This document shows positions 58,499 through 64,000 of a stretch of 64,000 nucleotides of DNA, one piece after another; the stretch's first letter is position 1; every line of letters begins with the position of its first letter. Source of the stretch: Verrucomicrobiota bacterium (lineage in GTDB: Bacteria; Verrucomicrobiota; Verrucomicrobiia; Opitutales; Opitutaceae). The translations under genes were made by a program, and so were the position numbers. Below the pieces are notes generated by a model, which worked only from the letters and a program-made list of their open reading frames with translations, had not been told where the DNA came from and ran no database searches. Location of the stretch: assembly GCA_018239845.1 (NCBI GenBank), contig JAFEGO010000053.1, forward strand, positions 1 through 64,000, read 5' to 3'.

Positions 58499-60919
58499 AT
58501 GCTGACCGACCTCAAATACGCCCTGCGTTCCCTGCTCAAGACCCCCGGATTCACGCTCGTCGCGGTGCTCACCATCGCCGTTGGCATCGGCGCCAATACC
58601 GCCCTCTTCACGGTTTTCAACCGGCTCATCCTCAACCCCGTCACGCTGCCGCAGCCTTCGTCGCTCGTCGCGCTCTGGACGGTGAACAACAACCTCAACT
58701 TCAACGCCCCGGCCCTTTCCTGGCCCCGCTACGAGGAAATCCGCACGCACGCGCGCAGCTTTTCCTCCGTCGGCAACAGCGCCTTCGACAACTTCACGCT
58801 CACGGGCAACGGCGAGCCCGAGCAGCTCAGCGGCCTGCGCATCACGTCGAGCTTCTTCCCCACCCTCGGGCTGCACCCTCTGCTCGGCCGCAACTTTACG
58901 CCCGCCGAGGATGCGCCCAACGGCCCCGCGGTCGCGCTGCTGAGCTATGAGCTCTGGCAGACGCGCTTCGGCTCCCGCGCCTCGATCATCGGCGAGACGA
59001 TCCAGCTCAACGGCCAGTCGTGGCAGGTCGTCGGCGTCATGCCGCCCAAGCTCAGCAATCCCTTCGGCCAGACCCAGGTCTTTGCGCCGCGGCCCTTCGA
59101 GGTCGCCGGCCTCACGCCGGTGCAGATCCAAAACGGCGCGAGCTACACCCAGCCCGTCGCCCGCCTCGCGCCCGGCGTCACGCTCGCGCAGGCCAACGCC
59201 GAGCTCGCCGCCCTCAGCAAAAACTACGGCACGCAGTTCTCCACGCACCTCGATGCGCAAAACAACACCGACGCCCGGCTCTTCACCGAGACGTTGATCG
59301 GCAACCTCCGGCCGACGTTCTACACGCTGCTCGGCGCCGTCGCCTTCGTCCTCCTCATCGCCTGCGCCAACGTCGCGAGCCTTTTCCTCGGCCGGCTCTC
59401 CGCGCGGCAGAAGGAGATCGCCGTCCGCCAGTCCCTCGGCGCCGCCCGCGGCCAGATTGTCCGCCAGTTCCTCCTCGAGAGCCTCGTCTTCTCCGCGGTG
59501 GCCGGCGCGCTCGGCCTGCTTTTCTCGCTCTGGGCGCTCTCGGCCATCGAGTCGGCCTCCGCCGCACAGCTCCCGCCCAACACGCACCTCGCGCTCGACT
59601 GGACCGCGCTCGCCTTCACCGGCGGCGTCACGGTGCTCAGCGCGCTGCTCGTCGGCTTCGTGCCCGCGTTGCAGGCTTCCGGCCAGCGGATTTCGGAGAC
59701 GCTCAAGGACACCGCCCGCGGCTCCTCCGCCGGCGTGCGCGGCGGCCGTTTCCGCGCCACGCTCATCGTGGCCGAGGTCGCACTCTCCGTCGTCCTCCTC
59801 GTCGGCTCCGGCCTGCTGCTCTTCAGCTTTCTCCGCCTGCAGCGCACGCCGTCGGGTTTCAACGCGCAGGGCGTCGCCGCGGCCTTCGTCGGCGTGCCGG
59901 TCAACCGCTACAAGACCAACCCCGAGCAGGCCCTCTTCTTCAACCAGGTGATCGACCGGCTCGCAGCCAATCCGCAGGTGAAGGGTGCCGCCGCCATCAT
60001 CGGCCTGCCGCTCTCGGGCGGCAACCCCGTCTCGCCGTACAGCGTCGGCGGCCGGCCCGTGCTGCCGCTCTCGCAGCGGCCGCTCGCCGGCTTTTGCATC
60101 GCGAGCGACGACTATTTCAAACTCCTCCAGATCCCCGTGCGCGAGGGCCGCACTTTCAACGCCAACGACCGCGACGGCGCTCCCGGCGTCTGCGTGATCA
60201 ACGAATCGTTCGCCAAGCGGCTCTTCCCCGGCGAATCCGCCGTGGGGAAAATCCTCCTCCGCGGGCGCGACGCCGACATCAAGGTCGAGATCGTCGGCAT
60301 CGTCGCCGACGTGAAGAGCAACGGCCTCAACGCCCCACCGCCCGACTCCATCTACTACTCCATGCGCCAGGTCGGCCGCCCCGGCATGGGCCTCGTGGCC
60401 AAGATCGACGGCGATCCCGCCGCGCTCCAGTCCATCCTCCGCAGCGCCGTCGCCGCGGTGGACAAGGACCAGCCCATCTCGTTTTTCCAGACGATGGACG
60501 CCACGGTCGCGCAGAGCCTCGGCACGCAGCGCATCGTCGCCTCGCTCACGGTGATCTTCGCCGGCCTCGCCCTCGTCCTCGCCGCCGTCGGCTTGTATTC
60601 GGTCCTTGCTTACGCGGTGGCGCAGCGCACCGGTGAGATCGGCATCCGCATGGCGCTTGGCGCGCAGCCCGGCGCGGTCGTGGCGATGATCCTCCGCGGC
60701 GGGCTCAGGCTCGTCGGCCTCGGCCTCGTCATCGGCCTGGCCTTCGCCGCCGTCGTCGCGCGCCTCATGGCGTCGCAGCTCTTCGCCGTCGAGCCCTTCG
60801 ACCCGCTGATCTACGGCGGCGTCACCGTGCTCTTCGCCGTCACCGCGGTTTTCGCCTGCCTGCTCCCCGCGCTCCGCGCCAGCCGCGTGGACCCGCTCGT
60901 GGCCTTGCGGGCGGAGTGA
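58499..60919 (+). CDS. ADOP-type ABC permease, copy 7
   Basis: 806 residues starting MLTDLKYALRSLLKTPGFT, first membrane segment at about 20-42. It has the same two-periplasmic-domain, two-FtsX-block order as the cluster at 29637-43096, although 15 kb away, and ends PALRASRVDPLVALRAE. It stands alone without ATPase or adaptor, yet has the same promoter/UAS arrangement as the adaptor gene at 27400, which suggests that it uses the ATPase at 28840. Confidence 0.93.
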   Translation: MLTDLKYALRSLLKTPGFTLVAVLTIAVGIGANTALFTVFNRLILNPVTLPQPSSLVALWTVNNNLNFNAPALSWPRYEEIRTHARSFSSVGNSAFDNFTLTGNGEPEQLSGLRITSSFFPTLGLHPLLGRNFTPAEDAPNGPAVALLSYELWQTRFGSRASIIGETIQLNGQSWQVVGVMPPKLSNPFGQTQVFAPRPFEVAGLTPVQIQNGASYTQPVARLAPGVTLAQANAELAALSKNYGTQFSTHLDAQNNTDARLFTETLIGNLRPTFYTLLGAVAFVLLIACANVASLFLGRLSARQKEIAVRQSLGAARGQIVRQFLLESLVFSAVAGALGLLFSLWALSAIESASAAQLPPNTHLALDWTALAFTGGVTVLSALLVGFVPALQASGQRISETLKDTARGSSAGVRGGRFRATLIVAEVALSVVLLVGSGLLLFSFLRLQRTPSGFNAQGVAAAFVGVPVNRYKTNPEQALFFNQVIDRLAANPQVKGAAAIIGLPLSGGNPVSPYSVGGRPVLPLSQRPLAGFCIASDDYFKLLQIPVREGRTFNANDRDGAPGVCVINESFAKRLFPGESAVGKILLRGRDADIKVEIVGIVADVKSNGLNAPPPDSIYYSMRQVGRPGMGLVAKIDGDPAALQSILRSAVAAVDKDQPISFFQTMDATVAQSLGTQRIVASLTVIFAGLALVLAAVGLYSVLAYAVAQRTGEIGIRMALGAQPGAVVAMILRGGLRLVGLGLVIGLAFAAVVARLMASQLFAVEPFDPLIYGGVTVLFAVTAVFACLLPALRASRVDPLVALRAE

Positions 60920-60957
60920 GGGCGGGCGGCGCGCTTGGGGCTATTCATTTGTAAACT

Positions 60958-60982
60958 AAGGGGTTGCCCGCCGGCACCCCTT
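60958..60982 (+). terminator. Hairpin after ADOP copy 7
   Basis: AAGGGG and CCCCTT with an inner TGCC/GGCA stem and a CGCC loop, one bulged T. The downstream tract (TCTCCTTAATT) is only moderately T-rich, so it is a possible intrinsic terminator. Confidence 0.45.
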
Positions 60983-61032
60983 TCTCCTTAATTATAGTGC
61001 GGTTACATTACGGCCTAACCCCGCCCCACCCC

Positions 61033-61908
61033 ATGAAAAAACGCCTCGCCCTCCTTGCCTTCGCCACTGCCGTGTTTGCTGTTCCGGCAGCCTTGGCCCA
61101 GTCCACGGCCACCTTCAATTTCAACAACTCAGGCGAGCTCACGACCTACTTCAACGCCGATTCCGATCCGCAATGGACCTACAACGCCACCGGGGGCCTG
61201 GCCGGCTCGGGCGGCCTCACCTTTCCCGAAGATACCAATGACCTCTGGATCTCCAAGGGAGGCTTCCAGGTGGCCGCCGGCAACACCTACACCCTCTCGG
61301 TGTATTATAAGAATGAGTTCAACTCCGGCTACGGCGGTATGGGCTTCACCATCCTCACCGGCAGCGGCCACGACAACGCCGACAGTTACGCCGCGCCCCT
61401 GGAGGCCATCGGCATCTCGGCGCATGGCGGCGGCTATGTCGTGACCAACAACACGTCCACAATCGGGACGGCCATCGGTGACTCGTGGTATGCCAACGCC
61501 ACGACTAATACGTTGTACGGCGGTGATTTGCCCGGCGATGAAGTCAACACGCACTGGCTGTATTTTTCGGAAACCATCTCCTTCGTCTCGGGCACGAGCT
61601 TCACGCTCCAGATGAACGTGTACGATGTGAACCAGTCCACCGGTGCCGTCGGTTCGCTGCTGGCCCAGACCGCCGCCTACAGCCTAACCAACGCAGACCT
61701 GGCCGGCAGCTCCGCCCTCTATCCCTATTTCTCCACCAATGGCCGGCGTTTCACCGCGGCCGACGGCCTGAGCATCGCCTCGACCGCCGCCGGCGTGAAC
61801 CTCACCGATCCCTCCGCGCCCGTCCCCGAGCCTTCCACGTACGCGTTGCTCGCGGGTGTCGCCGGCCTGGGCCTCGCGCTCTACCGTCGCCGGGCCGCTC
61901 GCGCCTGA
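61033..61908 (+). CDS. PEP-CTERM exported protein
   Basis: 291 residues from the ATG at 61033 (MKKRLALLAFATAVFAVPAALAQ), 24 codons inside a longer open frame. The body is a beta-rich domain with Asn, Thr, Gly and Ser. The C-terminus has the complete PEP-CTERM signal: VPEPSTYALLAGVAGLGLAL followed by YRRRAARA. Such proteins are cleaved and anchored by an exosortase and are often surface or polysaccharide-associated. No exosortase is in this window. Confidence 0.9.
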   Translation: MKKRLALLAFATAVFAVPAALAQSTATFNFNNSGELTTYFNADSDPQWTYNATGGLAGSGGLTFPEDTNDLWISKGGFQVAAGNTYTLSVYYKNEFNSGYGGMGFTILTGSGHDNADSYAAPLEAIGISAHGGGYVVTNNTSTIGTAIGDSWYANATTNTLYGGDLPGDEVNTHWLYFSETISFVSGTSFTLQMNVYDVNQSTGAVGSLLAQTAAYSLTNADLAGSSALYPYFSTNGRRFTAADGLSIASTAAGVNLTDPSAPVPEPSTYALLAGVAGLGLALYRRRAARA

Positions 61909-61939
61909 GTCAGCCCATCACGGGGCGGGCCCGGGCGCT

Positions 61940-62656
61940 TCACCCGTGTTTCCGGCGGCGCGCCACGAGCGCCGCGCCGAGCACGGCCACACCCGCCCAT
62001 GCCGCGTAGGTCGAAGGCTCCGGCACCGCCGCACCGCCGCTGACGGTGATCCCGTCGAACGGTACCCCGAGGAAGCTGGCCGGGTACACCTCGTACAAGC
62101 CATCCGCCGGGAGCGCGCCGGCGAAGGCCAACGACGTGGTCAGGGTCCCGCCGCCTAGATCGAAATAGCCGCCGGAAAAAAGATTGGGCTCACCCAGCGA
62201 ATCGAGCAGGTCGCCGTAACTGTTTGGCGTGGTGGAAATGAGAAAATAGAGGCTCGTCAGGACCAGGTCATCGGGGGCCACGACGCCGGACCGGGTAACG
62301 GAAGCCGATCCCCAGACGACGGCAGGATCGACCCCCAAAGCTTCGTCAAACGTGCCCGGAGGGAAAGGCACCACCGGGGTGCCGTTGATCGAGAGCGAAA
62401 AGGACCCGGTCAAAGTGTCGTCGGTCACGAGATTGCCGGCCCCTTTGAAAACAAAAAGAGGAATGCTCAGAAAGGGGCTTTCCTCATTCGCGATCGATCC
62501 GCTCAAAGTAAAGTGCAAGGGCGAGTTCAACGTGATGCTGAGCGGCGCGCCATTGCCGCCGGAAAAGGACAGGTCGGCAAATACCTGGGCCCGCCCGGCG
62601 ATACCGGAGAGGGCAAACAAAAGGATCAGACCCAGCTGGCGGCAGGTATTTTTCAT
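61940..62656 (-). CDS. PEP-CTERM exported protein, convergent copy
   Basis: 238 residues with a signal peptide (RQLGLILLFALSGIAGRAQ) and C-terminal VPEPSTYAAWAGVAVLGAAL plus VARRRKHG. It converges on the PEP-CTERM gene at 61033 with a 31-bp gap. The body is a beta-rich domain unlike that of its neighbour. Function unknown. Confidence 0.9.
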   Translation of the reverse strand: MKNTCRQLGLILLFALSGIAGRAQVFADLSFSGGNGAPLSITLNSPLHFTLSGSIANEESPFLSIPLFVFKGAGNLVTDDTLTGSFSLSINGTPVVPFPPGTFDEALGVDPAVVWGSASVTRSGVVAPDDLVLTSLYFLISTTPNSYGDLLDSLGEPNLFSGGYFDLGGGTLTTSLAFAGALPADGLYEVYPASFLGVPFDGITVSGGAAVPEPSTYAAWAGVAVLGAALVARRRKHG

Positions 62657-62816
62657 CTTTAAAGCGTATCCGTTCCGTAGCTGTCAGAAATAATGGATAC
62701 AAGAATTAATTACATAAAGCACACCAAATAAATTTCTTACGCAAATAGTATGCTTTTTAGCCGTCGCGTAAACGTCTCGCCTTCCCGCCCGCCTTCACCC
62801 CCGATAGAGTTGTTTT
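62657..62816. promoter_or_regulatory. Divergent AT-rich promoter region
   Basis: 160 bp between the PEP-CTERM gene and the first TonB-C lipoprotein gene; the stretch 62690-62750 is markedly AT-rich. No specific site was identified. Confidence 0.45.
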
Positions 62817-63299
62817 ATGAAACCGTTTGGCTGTTTCTGCCTCGCCCTCCTCCTGCTCGGCCTCGCCGGCTGCGAGACCACCGGCACCACGTCGCCCGCC
62901 GCCCCCGCCACGCCGACCAAATCCGCGACCGCCGCTCCAGCGGACAAACCGGAGCCGCGCCCGGAACCGCCCGCGGCAGCCTTGGGATCGTCGACTCCAT
63001 CGGAGCAACCGCCGGAGCTGCTCAACCGGAGGCCGGTAGAGCGCTTCGTCGCCCAGGCGGACTACTCGTATGATCTGCGCAAGGCGGGGATCGAAGGCCG
63101 GGTCGTGGTGGAATTCATCATCGATACGAACGGCGACGTCGTTGCTCCCTTTGTCGTGAGCGCCACCCATCCCGCCCTCGCCGCGCCTGCCTTGGCCGCC
63201 ATCTCCCGGTGCAAATACAGCCCCGGCATGAAGAACGGCCATCCCGTCAACTGCCGGATGCAGCAGAGTCTGACTTTCTCGCTCGGCCAAACCAAGTAA
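62817..63299 (+). CDS. TonB-C-domain lipoprotein, copy 1
   Basis: 160 residues with lipobox LAGC near residues 16-19, a Pro/Ala-rich spacer and a C-terminal TonB-like domain (GIEGRVVVEFIIDTNGDVV, then AISRCKYSPGMKNGHPV). TonB proteins normally have an N-terminal membrane anchor rather than a lipobox, so this is probably not a classical energy transducer. First of three tandem paralogues. Confidence 0.88.
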   Translation: MKPFGCFCLALLLLGLAGCETTGTTSPAAPATPTKSATAAPADKPEPRPEPPAAALGSSTPSEQPPELLNRRPVERFVAQADYSYDLRKAGIEGRVVVEFIIDTNGDVVAPFVVSATHPALAAPALAAISRCKYSPGMKNGHPVNCRMQQSLTFSLGQTK

Positions 63300-63317
63300 C
63301 CCGGCGGCACCTTTTCC

Positions 63318-63734
63318 ATGAAACCCTGGCTGACATCCTGCCTCGCTGTCCTCTCGCTCGGCCTCGCCGGCTGCGAGACCACCGGCACCACGCCGCCCAC
63401 CGCTCCCACCACGCCGGCCGCAGCCGTGGCCCCCGCCGCCGCCAGCCCGGCGAAGGCCGCACCGGGCACGCTCGACCGGCTGCCGGCGCTGCTGACCCGC
63501 GTGGAGCCCGTGTATCCGTTTGCGGCGCGGCAGGCCGGGATCACCGGCTACGTCGTGGTGGAGTTCACCATCAACCGGAATGGCGACGTGGTGAATGCCG
63601 TGGCCATCGAGGCCACCTATCCCGCCTTCATCGCGCCCGCCCTCGCCTGCGTCTCCCGCTGGAAATATGAAACGCCCCTGATGGGCGGGAAGCCCGTCAA
63701 CTACCGCACGCGGGAGAAGATCGCCTTCAACTGA
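63318..63734 (+). CDS. TonB-C-domain lipoprotein, copy 2
   Basis: 138 residues, same layout as copy 1: lipobox LAGC, low-complexity spacer, TonB-C core (GITGYVVVEFTINRNGDVV; VSRWKYETPLMGGKPV). It begins 18 nt after copy 1. The signal and lipobox region (LGLAGCETTGTT) is nearly identical to copy 1, which points to a recent duplication. Confidence 0.88.
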   Translation: MKPWLTSCLAVLSLGLAGCETTGTTPPTAPTTPAAAVAPAAASPAKAAPGTLDRLPALLTRVEPVYPFAARQAGITGYVVVEFTINRNGDVVNAVAIEATYPAFIAPALACVSRWKYETPLMGGKPVNYRTREKIAFN

Positions 63735-63751
63735 AGTCAACGCGAGTGCCC

Positions 63752-64000
63752 ATGAAACGCTATCTCCTCCTGTGTCTTGTCGCCCTGTCACTCGGTCTCG
63801 CCGGTTGCCAAACTGCCGCCCCCTCCGAAGGGCAGCCCCGCCCTCGCATCCGCGTCGCGCCCGTCTATCCGCGCGAGCTGCGGCTCCTGGGGATAAGCGG
63901 TGAAGCCGTCGTGGAGTTCACCGTGGAGGCCAATGGCGACGTCGTTAACCCCGTGGTGATTCGCGCCACCAAGGAAGCCTTTGGCCAGGCCGCCGCCGCC
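63752..64000 (+). CDS. TonB-C-domain lipoprotein, copy 3, cut by the window edge
   Basis: Open from the ATG at 63752 to the window end (83 codons, no stop). Lipobox LAGC in MKRYLLLCLVALSLGLAGC, a very short spacer, then the TonB-C opening (GISGEAVVEFTVEANGDVV). It begins 17 nt after copy 2. Confidence 0.85.
   Translation, partial: MKRYLLLCLVALSLGLAGCQTAAPSEGQPRPRIRVAPVYPRELRLLGISGEAVVEFTVEANGDVVNPVVIRATKEAFGQAAAA

Overview
The window looks like a chromosomal segment of a GC-rich Gram-negative bacterium, most likely a verrucomicrobium of the Opitutaceae type. The reasons are the two proteins with C-terminal PEP-CTERM anchors (VPEPSTYA, a hydrophobic stretch, then RRR), seven very long ADOP-type (duplicated FtsX/MacB) permeases, large secreted multidomain proteins, many outer-membrane and adaptor lipoproteins, and numerous short intergenic palindromes. 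This assignment is inference from gene content; no rRNA is present.

Layout. (1) 1-6989, minus strand: a seven-gene envelope-export operon (small lipoprotein, TolC-type lipoprotein, adaptor lipoprotein, ABC ATPase, FtsX permease, second TolC, second HlyD adaptor cut by the window edge). (2) 7196-13210, plus strand and divergent from (1): a GAF-HlyD membrane fusion protein, a PqqD/M50 metalloprotease/HlyD fusion and a shortened SecA-like ATPase, a possible unusual export machine that could share the TolC/HlyD parts of (1). It is followed by a membrane protein and a 39-residue microprotein. (3) 14710-20354: a secreted protein, ligA overlapping a VanZ gene, a CsoR/RcnR-type repressor divergent from an RcnA-type Ni/Co exporter, an AT-richer DUF3592-like gene, and tRNA-Pro(GGG). 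(4) 20461-43096: a small membrane protein, an NtrC-type response regulator and a histidine kinase, a convergent ADOP permease, an atypical SDR, then a MacA-like adaptor, a MacB-like ATPase, five ADOP permeases and a DUF4097 protein. (5) 43150-49507: a membrane protein, a permuted methyltransferase and a small sugar-metabolism locus (two epimerases, an FG-GAP/VCBS protein, a Gfo/Idh/MocA oxidoreductase and a divergent AraC regulator). (6) 49566-52021: a helical secreted protein translationally coupled to an orphan solute-binding protein. (7) 52032-64000: a 1,876-residue secreted matrixin-like protein with its partner, a seventh ADOP permease, two PEP-CTERM proteins and a tandem of three TonB-C lipoproteins.

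How it fits together. The strongest new observation is a small sigma-54 regulon. Three promoters with exact GG-N10-GC geometry (20574, 27371, 58469) each carry a 16-bp palindrome of the form RTCCCA-N4-YGGGAY centred 119-120 bp upstream of the -12 GC. They precede the two-component operon itself, the adaptor/ATPase/ADOP cluster, and the distant ADOP gene at 58499. The sigma-54 activator encoded at 20901 is the obvious candidate to bind these palindromes, which would make this an autoregulated envelope-export response. For two of the three promoters the predicted start site lies only 3-4 nt before the start codon, implying leaderless transcripts.
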